Assembly: GCA_023443285.1 (NCBI GenBank)
Contig: JAEZVB010000008.1
Span: forward strand, 12,701-76,700
DNA from: Bacillota bacterium
Lineage (GTDB): Bacteria > Bacillota > Negativicutes > Sporomusales > Sporomusaceae
Direction: 5' to 3'
DNA: 64,000 nt
The notes beneath the pieces are model-generated. The model was given only the letters and a program-made list of their open reading frames with translations. It did not search any database and was not told the origin of the DNA. The translations under genes and the position numbers were made by a program. Shown piece after piece: positions 44,414 through 53,866 of this stretch. Every line of letters starts with the position of its first letter. Positions within the stretch are counted from its first letter, which is position 1.

Positions 44414-45784
44414 CTACATAAGAATGATTGCTGTGATTGTTGTCGCTGCGAAACCAATGACGACTGGCCAGAAGTTTCGGCGAGCCAGCTCTATTGGGTT
44501 TACTCCTGTAATCGCAGCAACAGGGATAAGAGCCCAAGGGACAATTGTACCGCCGCCAGTCCAAACGCCAGCCAGCTGACCAAGTGCGGCCAGAGTCGCA
44601 GTATCAACATTTATTGCTTTACCAAAAGTTCCAGCAATGGCACCTACCAAAGGAAGCGGCGAGAAACCAGAGCCATCAAGACCAACAATGATGCCGGCAA
44701 ACAGCTCGATAATCGCAACTGGAGCTTTACCAAGCGGAACAGTTTGTGATAGATAAAGACCAACATCTTCAAGGAAACCAGGAGCACCTTTTCCAAGAAT
44801 GGCTTGGGAAAGTTCGCCTTTTCCTAAGAAAAAGAAACCGCCAATAATAATAACAGGCGCAAAGATTTTGATACCAAACATAAATCCGTCACGCACATAG
44901 TCAGTAATCTTTTCAAATCCTTCGCCTTTGTACTTGAGAAGTGTTCCGATAGTGAGCAGAATGGTTGCTGTGCCGCCAATTAGGGCTGTTGCATCGCCGC
45001 CCTTAAGTTTCAGAACCAGCATAGCGACGATATCAAGAACAAAAGCAACAGGGACAAGTACGGCCATAATATAGCCAATTTGATCTACCTCTTTGATTTC
45101 AACATTCTGGTAAGCCAATCGCTCTTGGGCGTGTGCTTCCTTATTTTTTGCCATGTCACGTTTGATCATGATAAAGGCAACAATAGTTGTGGTCAGACCC
45201 ATCACAATGGCAAGAGGAATACTTGCAGTTACAATCGGTTCTGCAGATGTAAAGCCGGCAGCTTTCGCAGTGATGCTGGGAGCGCCTTGGATTACATAGT
45301 CAGTTGAAAGTGCAATACCGTGTCCAAAGAGGTTCATTGCCACGGCAGCGCCCATAACGGGTAGACCAGCACGCACTGCTACTGGTAACATAATGGCACC
45401 AATAAGGGCCACGGCGGGAGATGGCCAAACAAACCAGGATATGAGCAGCATACTGATGCCGAGTACCCAGAATGCAACATCGGCATTTACCATTAATTTA
45501 GCTGCAGGTCGCATGATTAAATAATCTGAGCCTACATCTGAAAGCATTTTTGACATAGCAACAATGAGGGAAATAATCACAATAATACCAATGAATTCAT
45601 TTGATGCCACAGTTAGCGCATTGAATATAGCTTGGAATCCAGAAGCAAAAGAACCCTTAAAAAGCCAGCCGATAGAGAAGAGTCCAAGGATACAGGGGAT
45701 GAGAGGATCACGTCTTAGGCCCATGACTACGACTACTACTGCAACCCAGAAAAGAAAAAGCCAGTGCAATGATGTCAGTACCAT
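44414..45784 (-). CDS. Polytopic anion permease (IT-superfamily-like)
   Basis: A 456-residue membrane protein with about 11-12 hydrophobic helices. The start (LHWLFLFWVAVVVVVMGLRR) and repeat-like blocks (IIVIISLIVAMSKML; SWFVWPSPAVALIGAIMLP; FAGIIVGLDGSGFSPLPLVG; LGQLAGVWTGGGTIVPWAL) resemble citrate/gluconate/DcuC-type ion transporters with two inverted halves, so transport of a carboxylate is likely. I cannot name the substrate. SD AAGGGAGAG precedes the ATG. A promoter lies at 45859-45888 on the minus strand. It is divergent from a molybdopterin oxidoreductase gene. Confidence 0.7.
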   Translation of the reverse strand: MVLTSLHWLFLFWVAVVVVVMGLRRDPLIPCILGLFSIGWLFKGSFASGFQAIFNALTVASNEFIGIIVIISLIVAMSKMLSDVGSDYLIMRPAAKLMVNADVAFWVLGISMLLISWFVWPSPAVALIGAIMLPVAVRAGLPVMGAAVAMNLFGHGIALSTDYVIQGAPSITAKAAGFTSAEPIVTASIPLAIVMGLTTTIVAFIMIKRDMAKNKEAHAQERLAYQNVEIKEVDQIGYIMAVLVPVAFVLDIVAMLVLKLKGGDATALIGGTATILLTIGTLLKYKGEGFEKITDYVRDGFMFGIKIFAPVIIIGGFFFLGKGELSQAILGKGAPGFLEDVGLYLSQTVPLGKAPVAIIELFAGIIVGLDGSGFSPLPLVGAIAGTFGKAINVDTATLAALGQLAGVWTGGGTIVPWALIPVAAITGVNPIELARRNFWPVVIGFAATTITAIILM

Positions 45785-45858
45785 TATATCTCTCCCTTAC
45801 TGTAAGTTTGTGAATAACCGAGAAAATTATCTGTCTCCTCAGACTATTCACATAAGTC

Positions 45859-45888
45859 ATTATCGCGCTAAAAGTAGTAGTTCGTCAA
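45859..45888 (-). promoter_or_regulatory. Promoter of the permease gene
   Basis: On the minus strand TTGACG (plus 45883-45888), an 18-base spacer and GATAAT (plus 45859-45864). The divergent gap 45785-46123 (339 bases) otherwise shows only AT-rich DNA; the promoter of the plus-strand gene could not be fixed. Confidence 0.55.
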
Positions 45889-46123
45889 TCGATTTATGTC
45901 AACTTTTCTTATGCAATATATGGAAGAAATTAGCGCGAGGATATTGAAAAGCAAGAGAGTGATAACTTGACCTAAAAAATAATTACGGTAAATTTAAAAT
46001 AATCATAAAGCATGCCGCAGAAATATATATCTTGGCTTTTCAAAAATAAGATTACATATCTATTTAAAAATAGTAAAATAGTAGAACCAGCTATTATTGC
46101 AACTTCAATAAGGAGGAAAAGTC

Positions 46124-48139
46124 ATGCAAGTCGTGCGCTCTGTTTGTCCGTATGATTGTCCTGACACATGTGGTCTGCTTGTTCATATAGATGGCAGCAA
46201 AGTTGTTAAAGTCCAGGGTGATCCTGAACACCCATTTACCAGAGGGACGCTTTGTCCGAAAATGGCTCAGTATGAAAAAACAATTCATTCGCCACGGCGA
46301 ATCATGACACCCTTACTGCGAACAGGGTCTAAGGGAAGCGGTCAGTTTACGCCAATTTCCTGGAAGGAAGCCACTCAGCTTATAAAAACTAAATGGAATA
46401 AAATAATTGCTGACTACGGTGCAGAGGCAATATTGCCCTATTCGTATGCCGGAACCATGGGGCTTGTTCAGCGCAACGCCGGACACCCCTTTTTTTATAG
46501 CCTAGGTGCATCGCGGCTGGAACGTACTATCTGTTCGCCAGCAAAAGGATATGGATGGGATACAGTAATGGGGCAAACAATGGCACCTCATACTAACGAA
46601 ATTCATAAAAGTGATCTGGTTATCTTATGGGGCATTCATGCCTTGGCAACTAATATTCATATTATGCATGATATAAATATAGCTAAGAAGCAAGGTGCCA
46701 GGGTGTGGCTGATTGATACTTATGAGACAACAACAGCGCAAATTGCTGATCAGGTTATCACGGTTCGGCCAGGTACAGATGGGGCTCTGGCGTTAGGCAT
46801 GATGCATGTAATAGCACGCGAACCCCTTATTGATGAAGAGTTTATCCATACATATGTGCAAGGGTATGAAGAACTTAAGAAGACGGTCTTGCCTGATTAT
46901 TCGCCAGAGAGAGTAAGCGAAATAACCGGCATTACTGCCGGGGTTATTGAAGATATGGCCAGGCAGTATGCTAAGGCAAAAGCACCATTTATTAGACTGG
47001 GCAGTGGTTTATCCCGGTACAGCAACGGAGCGATGACTGTTCGCACGATTACTTGTCTGCCTGCGCTGGTTGGGGCATGGGGCAAACCGGGCGGCGGGCT
47101 TTTGGCTGGCACATCTACTGGAGGTGCACTGGATACAAGTCGGATAACCCGTGAAGACTTCCAGGAGAATACGACACGGAATATCAATATGAACCAATTA
47201 GGGGATGCGCTGAATGAAATGAAAGATCCGCCGGTAATGAGTTTGTATGTGTATGCTTCCAATCCGGCAGCGGTGGCGCCTGACCAGAACCGGGTGCTCC
47301 AAGGCTTGGCAAGAGAGGATATTTTCACTGTAGTTCACGAGCGTTTTATGACTGATACGGCAAAATACGCTGATATTGTTTTGCCGGCAACTACCTCATT
47401 GGAACATAGTGATATCTATCGTGCTTATGGTCATTACGGAGTGCAGCGGGCTTACCCGACAATTCCACCGGTAGGGCAAGCAAAATCCAACTGGGAAGTA
47501 TTTTGTCTGTTGGCTGAAGCGATGGGCATCAATAAACCCTTCTTTAAACAATCGGCTGATGATGTAATTGATAGTATTTTGGCCCAGCCGTCATCTTGGC
47601 TGGCAAGCACTCAGATTATGGCATTGTTTGAAGGGCGGCCAGTGGAATTATCGCTGCCGGACGATTACAAGATCAACTTCAAAACTCGGTCAGGGAAAAT
47701 TGAGATTCTTAATCCTGCTGAAGATAAACCTCTGCCCCAATATTCTAAGCCGCATGGAGATGACGCCGCTTTCTGGCTTGTTAATTCTCCTGATGTACGT
47801 TTATTAAACTCTTCTTTTAACGAAAGAACAGAACTAACCAAGACAAACAAAATGCTGTTGCAAATGAATCCGGTTGATGCTGCAAAAATGGAGCTAAGAG
47901 ATGGTCAGCTTGTGCTTGCTTCCAACGAGCGCGGCCAGGTCACCTTTACATTAAAAGTTTCGTCCAAAGTTCCACAATGCGTGGTTGTTACGGAAGGAAT
48001 ATGGTGGCTTGAACATGCTCCCGGTAATCGTTCAGTTAATGCTCTGACTTCACAGCGCCTTACCGATAAGGCCAAAGGGAGTACTTTTTATGATGTCAAA
48101 GTAAATATAAAAGCAGTGGATTCAGCTAACGCAAGTTAA
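46124..48139 (+). CDS. Molybdopterin-dependent oxidoreductase (DMSO reductase family)
   Basis: A 671-residue enzyme of the DMSO-reductase superfamily. The 4Fe-4S site is Cys8-X3-Cys12-X3-Cys16 with Cys44 (RGTLCPK). The expected metal-ligand region reads RTICSPAKG with Cys137, so a cysteine ligand is possible. Cofactor-binding blocks include VYASNPAAVAPDQNR and ADIVLPATTSLEHSD. There is no twin-arginine signal, so it works in the cytoplasm, and no small subunit or membrane anchor gene is adjacent. The substrate is unknown; cytoplasmic members act on formate, polysulfide-like compounds, pyrogallol or acetylene. SD AAGGAGGAA precedes the ATG. Asparaginase follows after 52 bases. Confidence 0.85.
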   Translation: MQVVRSVCPYDCPDTCGLLVHIDGSKVVKVQGDPEHPFTRGTLCPKMAQYEKTIHSPRRIMTPLLRTGSKGSGQFTPISWKEATQLIKTKWNKIIADYGAEAILPYSYAGTMGLVQRNAGHPFFYSLGASRLERTICSPAKGYGWDTVMGQTMAPHTNEIHKSDLVILWGIHALATNIHIMHDINIAKKQGARVWLIDTYETTTAQIADQVITVRPGTDGALALGMMHVIAREPLIDEEFIHTYVQGYEELKKTVLPDYSPERVSEITGITAGVIEDMARQYAKAKAPFIRLGSGLSRYSNGAMTVRTITCLPALVGAWGKPGGGLLAGTSTGGALDTSRITREDFQENTTRNINMNQLGDALNEMKDPPVMSLYVYASNPAAVAPDQNRVLQGLAREDIFTVVHERFMTDTAKYADIVLPATTSLEHSDIYRAYGHYGVQRAYPTIPPVGQAKSNWEVFCLLAEAMGINKPFFKQSADDVIDSILAQPSSWLASTQIMALFEGRPVELSLPDDYKINFKTRSGKIEILNPAEDKPLPQYSKPHGDDAAFWLVNSPDVRLLNSSFNERTELTKTNKMLLQMNPVDAAKMELRDGQLVLASNERGQVTFTLKVSSKVPQCVVVTEGIWWLEHAPGNRSVNALTSQRLTDKAKGSTFYDVKVNIKAVDSANAS

Positions 48140-48191
48140 AGCGCATACTATACAATAGTAATGCTGTTACATATGCGGAAGGATTGAATAT

Positions 48192-49181
48192 ATGAAAAAC
48201 ATAGTGATACTTGCAACCGGAGGAACCATTGCCGGAGTATCAGATGGCCCTACCGACATTGTAGGATATCATGCAGGTATAGTACCCATAGAAGAAATAG
48301 TAGAGAACATCGAGCCGTTAAAAACCATTGCAAACATTACCACAAGCCAGATTGCTCAGATTGACAGTGCTGACATGAATCACGAAATTTGGCTTCGTTT
48401 GGCTGAGCGAATAAACACTCTATTATGGCAGACGGACGTAGATGGAATTGTTGTAACTCATGGAACTGATACCTTGGAAGAGACCGCTTATTTCTTGAAT
48501 CTTGTGGTAAAAAGTCAGAAGCCGGTTGTGCTTGTCGGAGCAATGCGACCATCCACAGCTATCAGCCCGGATGGTCCTATGAATTTATATAATGCCATCA
48601 TTTTGGCGGTAAGTCCTGCAGCGTGGGATAAGGGAGTGCTTGTATCACTTAACGATACAATTAACAGCAGCCGGGAAGTAACCAAAACCAACACCGCCCT
48701 GCAAGATACCTTTAAAGCTCCAGAACTCGGCTACCTGGGCTACATTGTTGACGGGCAGCCACATTTTTATCGCATGCCGACTCGTAAGCACACGTACATG
48801 ACCGATTTTAATATTTCGGGAATTACAGAATTCCCTTATGTTGAAATTATTTATGGTCATGTAAATGACAAAGCAATAGTAGCCGAGGCAGCTGTGGCGG
48901 CAGGAGCCAAAGGGGTTATTTACGCAGGGCTTGGTAACGGAAATATGTCACAAGCCATGGAAAACACATTCCGGAAAATACAAGACCAAGGTGTTGTCGT
49001 TGTTCGCAGTACTCGAGCCGGAAATGGGGTAGTTACAAGAAACGGCGCTCTTACAGAAGGTCATACGCATTTTGTAGCAGCCGATAATCTCAGTCCACAA
49101 AAAGCAAGAATCCTACTCATGCTGGCTTTGACCAAAACCAATAATCCTAAGGAAATACAAGAAATGTTTTGGACTTATTAG
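48192..49181 (+). CDS. L-asparaginase
   Basis: A 329-residue asparaginase hydrolysing asparagine to aspartate and ammonia. The two catalytic threonine regions are VILATGGTIAG (Thr12) and VVTHGTDTLEET (near residue 91). Sequence resembles type II enzymes (GAMRPSTAISPDGPMN), but there is no signal peptide, so it should be cytoplasmic. It lies 52 bases behind the molybdopterin enzyme with a CGGAAGGAT site; a functional link is not obvious. Confidence 0.92.
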   Translation: MKNIVILATGGTIAGVSDGPTDIVGYHAGIVPIEEIVENIEPLKTIANITTSQIAQIDSADMNHEIWLRLAERINTLLWQTDVDGIVVTHGTDTLEETAYFLNLVVKSQKPVVLVGAMRPSTAISPDGPMNLYNAIILAVSPAAWDKGVLVSLNDTINSSREVTKTNTALQDTFKAPELGYLGYIVDGQPHFYRMPTRKHTYMTDFNISGITEFPYVEIIYGHVNDKAIVAEAAVAAGAKGVIYAGLGNGNMSQAMENTFRKIQDQGVVVVRSTRAGNGVVTRNGALTEGHTHFVAADNLSPQKARILLMLALTKTNNPKEIQEMFWTY

Positions 49182-49258
49182 CAGATTAATCAAGCCCTCT
49201 GGCGACTTGCTCTTTCTGTGGTGATACGAAAGAGGAGCCATTGCAAAAAAAAGATTGT

Positions 49259-49295
49259 AACAATTCTGGACAATTTGTTCCGGAATTGTTATAAT
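49259..49295 (+). promoter_or_regulatory. Promoter and operator of the TetR-family gene
   Basis: TGGACA (49267-49272), a 17-base spacer and TATAAT (49290-49295). A palindrome with 12-base arms AACAATTCTGGA and TCCGGAATTGTT and an 8-base gap (49259-49290) covers the -35 box and spacer, an ideal site for autorepression. The half-site ATTCTGGA recurs at 49907. Confidence 0.7.
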
Positions 49296-49314
49296 AATAA
49301 AGCGGGGTGAAAAT

Positions 49315-49896
49315 ATGGCACGACCGAAAGCGTTTGACAGAGAAGAAGCCTTGCGAAAGGCTATGAAAACCTTCTGGGAAAAGGGCTATGACGGTACCAA
49401 TACTTTTCATTTGGTAGATTCAATGAACATTAGCCGTTCTAGTTTATACGAAACTTTTGGAGATAAGCAAACCTTGTTTATCGAAGCGTTGAATTTCTAT
49501 GCACAATTTATCAATCAAAAACGCTCTACTATCTTTAAAAAAGCCAATACAATCAAACAAGGATTTAGTGACTTTTTTGATGAGATCATCTCTAACGCAT
49601 TAGATGAGGAATATCCTGGCGGTTGCTTTTTTGTGAATACTGCCATTTCTTTGCCGTGTGCAGATGAAAGAGTGAAGTCGGCAATATTACTCGGAGCGAA
49701 AAAGGTGGAAGAGGAATTCGTAAATCTTATCGAGCAAGGTAAGAAAAATGGTGAATTTTGTATAGAAAAAGATTCGCGAGCAATCGCAAGACTTTTTCTG
49801 GGTTTATTATGTGGGATGAATGTTGTAGCCAGAATCCAAAAGGATCGCAATGTATTATCAGATATGGTAAAAACAGCTCTGGCAAGTCTCAGCTAA
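49315..49896 (+). CDS. TetR/AcrR-family transcriptional regulator
   Basis: A 193-residue regulator with an N-terminal TetR helix-turn-helix (NTFHLVDSMNISRSSLYETFGDK, about residues 28-50) and a helical ligand domain with one cysteine pair region (PGGCFFVNTAISLPCADERV, about 102-121). Such cysteine-bearing regulators next to old yellow enzymes often respond to electrophiles, as NemR does for NemA in E. coli; here that is inference. SD GCGGGGTGA precedes the ATG. Matching operators lie before this gene and before the downstream oxidoreductase. Confidence 0.85.
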   Translation: MARPKAFDREEALRKAMKTFWEKGYDGTNTFHLVDSMNISRSSLYETFGDKQTLFIEALNFYAQFINQKRSTIFKKANTIKQGFSDFFDEIISNALDEEYPGGCFFVNTAISLPCADERVKSAILLGAKKVEEEFVNLIEQGKKNGEFCIEKDSRAIARLFLGLLCGMNVVARIQKDRNVLSDMVKTALASLS

Positions 49897-49905
49897 ATTT
49901 TTTTA

Positions 49906-49933
49906 ATAATTCTGGAACAAACTGTCCAATAAT
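49906..49933 (+). promoter_or_regulatory. Second TetR operator, before the old yellow enzyme gene
   Basis: ATTCTGGA (49907-49914), 8 bases, then TCCAATAA repeats the half-site and spacing of the operator at 49259-49290; read on the other strand the central part matches in 13 of 14 bases. It lies about 90 bases before the oxidoreductase start. Confidence 0.55.
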
Positions 49934-50022
49934 ATATGTTATTTTAAGGTGGTGAGCACGCCAATCGGCTCGTGTATTCCAATGCCCCCAAATTCTAATG
50001 TAGAGTAAAGGATGGTAAGAGC

Positions 50023-51108
50023 ATGAAAACGTTATTTGATAAAACCGATTTGAATGGACTCGTGTTGAAAAACCGTTTTGTCCGCAGTGCTACTCAGGAA
50101 GCGTTAGCCGGTGAAAACGGTAGTGTTAGTGAAGCCTTACTCAATACATATAGCGAGCTTGCAGCAGGCAATGTTGGAATGATTATTGCCGGTTGGGCTT
50201 ACATATTACCGGATGGCCAGGGTTTGCCAGCTATGCTTGGTATTCAAGACGATTCTTTAATTACTGGATACCAGAATTTAACCAAACAAGTACATAAGTA
50301 TGACTCGCGAATTATTCTGCAGATTGGCTACGGCGGTACTCAATCGCCATTTAATCCGGCGTCCGAGGTTTATAGTCCTTCAGACGTACCGGAGTTGGCA
50401 TCTGGTAGAATAGGCAAGGAAATGTCAGATGAAGATATTTCGAGATTAAAACAAGCCTTCGTTGAGGCGGCAAGGCGAGCCAAACTTGCTGGTTTTGACG
50501 GTGTACAAATACATGCCGCACACGGCTTCTTGTTAAGCCAGTTTCTCAGTCCTTACTACAATCGCCGAACCGACCAATATGGTGGAGTAATCGAAAATAG
50601 GGCGCGAATCATAATGGAAATTTATCAAGCGATTCGTAACGAAGTTGGGCCTGAGTTCAAGATTCTTGCCAAAATCAATTGCGCAGACTTTATCGAGGGC
50701 GGCCTTGAATTGAACGAAAGCCTTTATGTCTGTGAGCATCTTGCCAAGCTTGGTATTGATGCACTGGAAATCAGTGGCGGAATGGGAGCTGTTCGATTAA
50801 AAAGCACAGTCCAGCCCAATATTTTATCAACTGAGCAAGAAGGTTATTTTGCGAAGTCAGCAGCTGAAATTGCCTCCGCGGTTAATATTCCGGTCATACT
50901 GGTAGGTGGGTTACGTTCGCTGGATGTGATGAATCAATTATTGAATGAAACGAAGATTTCCTACTTTTCCATGTGCCGGCCATTTCTCGCGGAACCTGAT
51001 TTGATAACTCAATTTCAAGAACAGTATCAAACCAAATGTAAATGTATTTCATGTAATAAATGTATTACACCTAAAGGAATCTACTGTACCGTCTTTGATA
51101 AAAGATAA
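50023..51108 (+). CDS. Old yellow enzyme-family NADH:flavin oxidoreductase
   Basis: A 361-residue FMN barrel enzyme. Family marks: LKNRFVRSATQE near residue 17, IQIHAAHGFLLSQFLSP near residue 163 with the substrate-binding His pair, RRTDQYGG, and IPVILVGGLRS. The C-terminus ends CKCISCNKCITPKGIYC, a cysteine cluster not needed for the basic fold and seen in some longer relatives with an iron-sulfur site, though here no second domain follows. It probably reduces activated alkenes or quinone-like compounds. Controlled most likely by the TetR gene upstream. SD AAAGGATGG precedes the ATG. Confidence 0.88.
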   Translation: MKTLFDKTDLNGLVLKNRFVRSATQEALAGENGSVSEALLNTYSELAAGNVGMIIAGWAYILPDGQGLPAMLGIQDDSLITGYQNLTKQVHKYDSRIILQIGYGGTQSPFNPASEVYSPSDVPELASGRIGKEMSDEDISRLKQAFVEAARRAKLAGFDGVQIHAAHGFLLSQFLSPYYNRRTDQYGGVIENRARIIMEIYQAIRNEVGPEFKILAKINCADFIEGGLELNESLYVCEHLAKLGIDALEISGGMGAVRLKSTVQPNILSTEQEGYFAKSAAEIASAVNIPVILVGGLRSLDVMNQLLNETKISYFSMCRPFLAEPDLITQFQEQYQTKCKCISCNKCITPKGIYCTVFDKR

Positions 51109-51134
51109 CTTACAAGGGACAGGGATCATATTAC

Positions 51135-51176
51135 AAAAACACCACCCCGAATTTAATTTTGGGGTGGTGTTTTTGT
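51135..51176. terminator. Intrinsic terminator between convergent genes
   Basis: AAAAACACCACCCC pairs with GGGGTGGTGTTTTT over a 12-base loop, with A and T runs on both sides; it can serve both the oxidoreductase and the LTA-synthase-like gene. Confidence 0.8.
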
Positions 51177-51197
51177 AGGAATAAGTCAAATCTGGAT

Positions 51198-53288
51198 CTA
51201 CTGGTTCTCATTGCCAGAACTACCGTAGAAGTATTTGACATAGGAATCTTGAATCCAGTGGATCAGTGCTTTTTCATAAGGGTCTTCGATTTTATCGCTA
51301 TACATGTCTGTTTTTATTTGATAGTCGTTTGACCAGTAGTAAACGGTTTCGCCGCAACTTCCCACTGCATAACTGCTCTCAGCCGGAACCGCAAGCATGT
51401 TTTTCCCGGAAAACTGGGGTGGTGATGTAATGCCTAATAGCCCGAGAAGGGTGGGGGCAAAATCAATCTGGCTCCCATAGGTTGCACTGCTAAACTCTTC
51501 AAACGGCTGCAGGTTTGCGCTGACAAAGATAAGCGGAATGGGAGCTACACTGATACGCATATCTTCTGTCGCCAAACTCTTATAGTTGTCATTTTGGCTG
51601 GGATGAGGATTATGATCGCTTGTAACAATAACAAGCGTTTTATCATCCAGCAATTTGCGCTGCTCTAGGTCTTGGAAAAATTTTTGCAGGCAAATGTTCT
51701 CCCAGTAAATTGCTTTAAGATAGAGATTGTTTTGCTGATCTCGTATGGATGCAGGAATATCTTCTTTAGAAAAACCGCAATACGGATAAGGTTGATGGGA
51801 ATCGATGGTCTTCGTTACAATAAAAACTTTATTATCGCGGTTTTCCTCTAGCAGCCTGACGGTTTCTTCATACATTACGTCATTATGAAAACCCCAGCCG
51901 CTGCTGCCGACATAGCCTTCCTTTTCCAAGTCTTCTTTAGCACGGTAGGTTTGCATGCCAAAGCGTTTTTTATAGGCGCGGAATTCATCATTGTAATATT
52001 GGCTGGTAGCCTCCAGAAACACAGTATCATAGCCGTTTTTTTCAAGCGTTTTAAATAACGTCACATTGTTGTCAAAGCTTTGGTCGTCGGTATAGATGGC
52101 CTGGGAGAGAAACATGGAGTTAAGACCTTGGGTGGTGGGTTTATTGGCAGTGTAGTAATAATTGGAATGAGGGTACTTGGCCAATAAACCATCAAAAAAT
52201 TTTGTTGCTTCCGCTGGAATCCGGGAATTATAGAAATGCAAATAATCCCGGTGAAAAGATTCAGCGACAATTACAATGATTTTTTCATAGGGAAAGGTCT
52301 TTGTCCCCGGAGCAGGTTTTTTATCAACCGCAATGTCCAATTCGTTCAACAGTTGGGTTTCCTGAACGGAGAATGGCACCCGGTAAAGCTGACTGGGTAC
52401 GGTTACTGGTTTATCGACATTTCGCAAAAATTCCCGCACTAAGTTGACAGTGATAGAGCCAGATAGCATATCGCGCGACAAATTCCGGGATTTCTCTATT
52501 TCGCCTTCTTCGTCAAACCCGCCTTCTACCAATGCTTTGGGATAGGCATCGGCTGTGGCGGTATTAATTTGGTTAACCGCCACACAGAGCATTATCATAA
52601 TGGCGATCCCCATATTCTTGGTGTGCCAACCGTCCAGCTTTTTGGGAGTGCGGAATAATAGCATAAGGCAGGAAAAGCTCAGCAGTATGCCAAGTAAAAG
52701 AAGTTTATCTGCAGTCGATACTACACTGGTGATGGAATGGCTGTTTAAATTGTCAAATACCATCCGTTCAATATGGGCTGACGTAACAAAGAAATAGATG
52801 GTATCGCTGTAGTAAAACAAAAGGGTAAGAAAATACGACAAAAAATAAAGGGTTTTCGAGAGTGCATTATTCCATTTGGCATATAGGCAGCCAGCTAATA
52901 GTACGAATAAAATATTATTAATCACGCCGGTAAGAACAGATAGGATAGTTATTGCATTAAAATTCAACTTTAATGAATGGATAATAATCAGCGAAATGCC
53001 GAGCCAAAGAATGGCTGCAATCACAATCGGAGAGTAATCTTTTGCGACTTGTTTAAACTTCGTACTGTGTTTTTGAAAAAACATAAATAAACTTGCCAGC
53101 AACAAATCGCGAATAATAGCATTCGCTGCATCAATCTGGAAGAGCCCTGTTGGAAACTCCGGTTCCCCCCGGTAGAATTGATATGAGAGAAAAAGTTCTA
53201 CGCAACAAATCGCAGCTATTATGATAAGCTTGTACTTGTGTTTGTGGAAGAACCAGAAAAATGCTTTTTTAAAAAGTGCCGCTTTAAT
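51198..53288 (-). CDS. LTA synthase-family membrane sulfatase, probable AUU start
   Basis: A membrane phosphoglycerol transferase/sulfatase. N-terminal membrane helices cover roughly residues 1-220; the extracytoplasmic catalytic domain has IVIVAESFHRDYLHFYNS, the nucleophile region KPTTQGLNSMFLSQAIY and the metal-binding VIVTSDHNPHPSQND. It would transfer glycerol phosphate or a similar group to an envelope polymer. The first canonical start is a TTG at 53105, with no ribosome site and cutting off the first membrane helix. The frame is open to 53303 with no ATG, GTG or other TTG. AAGGGGAG lies 8 bases before an in-frame ATT at 53288, giving 696 residues, so AUU is my preferred start. A frameshift or assembly error is the alternative. 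Confidence 0.65.
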   Translation of the reverse strand: MKAALFKKAFFWFFHKHKYKLIIIAAICCVELFLSYQFYRGEPEFPTGLFQIDAANAIIRDLLLASLFMFFQKHSTKFKQVAKDYSPIVIAAILWLGISLIIIHSLKLNFNAITILSVLTGVINNILFVLLAGCLYAKWNNALSKTLYFLSYFLTLLFYYSDTIYFFVTSAHIERMVFDNLNSHSITSVVSTADKLLLLGILLSFSCLMLLFRTPKKLDGWHTKNMGIAIMIMLCVAVNQINTATADAYPKALVEGGFDEEGEIEKSRNLSRDMLSGSITVNLVREFLRNVDKPVTVPSQLYRVPFSVQETQLLNELDIAVDKKPAPGTKTFPYEKIIVIVAESFHRDYLHFYNSRIPAEATKFFDGLLAKYPHSNYYYTANKPTTQGLNSMFLSQAIYTDDQSFDNNVTLFKTLEKNGYDTVFLEATSQYYNDEFRAYKKRFGMQTYRAKEDLEKEGYVGSSGWGFHNDVMYEETVRLLEENRDNKVFIVTKTIDSHQPYPYCGFSKEDIPASIRDQQNNLYLKAIYWENICLQKFFQDLEQRKLLDDKTLVIVTSDHNPHPSQNDNYKSLATEDMRISVAPIPLIFVSANLQPFEEFSSATYGSQIDFAPTLLGLLGITSPPQFSGKNMLAVPAESSYAVGSCGETVYYWSNDYQIKTDMYSDKIEDPYEKALIHWIQDSYVKYFYGSSGNENQ

Positions 53289-53545
53289 TGTAATTACTCC
53301 CCTTTAACATACTATCTTAGGTATTCGGTTTTGTCAGAGTATTATATAATGCTAAATTCACTACATTTCAACAAATTCCTCTATGATATGACGATTATTC
53401 AAATAACATATAGAAGTTAAGCTTCCTTTAGAAAAAACAATAAAGTTTTTGACTTTCTATATTTAAATATATTGAATATGCTACCACTTAATGATACTCT
53501 GGAAACAGAGTATCGGAGAAGAGTGCAAAAATGAGGGGTTGTACT

Positions 53546-53836
53546 ATGAGTAGAGAAAAAATGCTAAATAGGGAGCTAATTGTTCCCACTATAAAAAAAT
53601 ACTGTTCTGAGAACTATAAACAATTTACTGTTTCAGACCTGCTTCATATAGATGGTCAGCGGCATAGAGTAGAAATAGAAGCCGACGGTTTATGCTTTTT
53701 TGTAGATTTCCATTTCAGGTCAAATGGGAGTACTTCGATTGATATATCGAGTGGTCGGCATATTGATAAAAAGAAGCAAATAAAAGATGTGTTATTAAAT
53801 GACCCGACCTGCTTACTAGTCGAGCAGCCAAAATAA
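53546..53836 (+). CDS. Small protein of unknown function
   Basis: A 96-residue protein with no family I recognise. It has one cysteine pair far apart, no signal peptide and no membrane helix; the pattern HRVEIEADGLCFFVDFHFRS suggests a small alpha/beta domain. The ATG at 53546 follows GAGGGG by 7 bases; an ATG at 53531 overlaps that site. It lies just upstream of the first structured RNA, which begins 30 bases after its stop. It is divergent from the LTA-synthase-like gene. A coding gene is likely from its start site and length; the function is open. Confidence 0.55.
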   Translation: MSREKMLNRELIVPTIKKYCSENYKQFTVSDLLHIDGQRHRVEIEADGLCFFVDFHFRSNGSTSIDISSGRHIDKKKQIKDVLLNDPTCLLVEQPK

Positions 53837-53866
53837 ATAGCTGATATGAGTGAAAATAAATAAACA

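Noticed and set aside
44340..44579. Plus-strand open frame of 79 codons at the end of the permease gene.
   Set aside because: It overlaps the permease on the other strand and the terminator hairpin and has no ribosome site.
53103..53105. TTG at 53105 as start of the LTA-synthase-like gene.
   Set aside because: No ribosome site lies before it and it would remove a membrane helix that the upstream open frame encodes.
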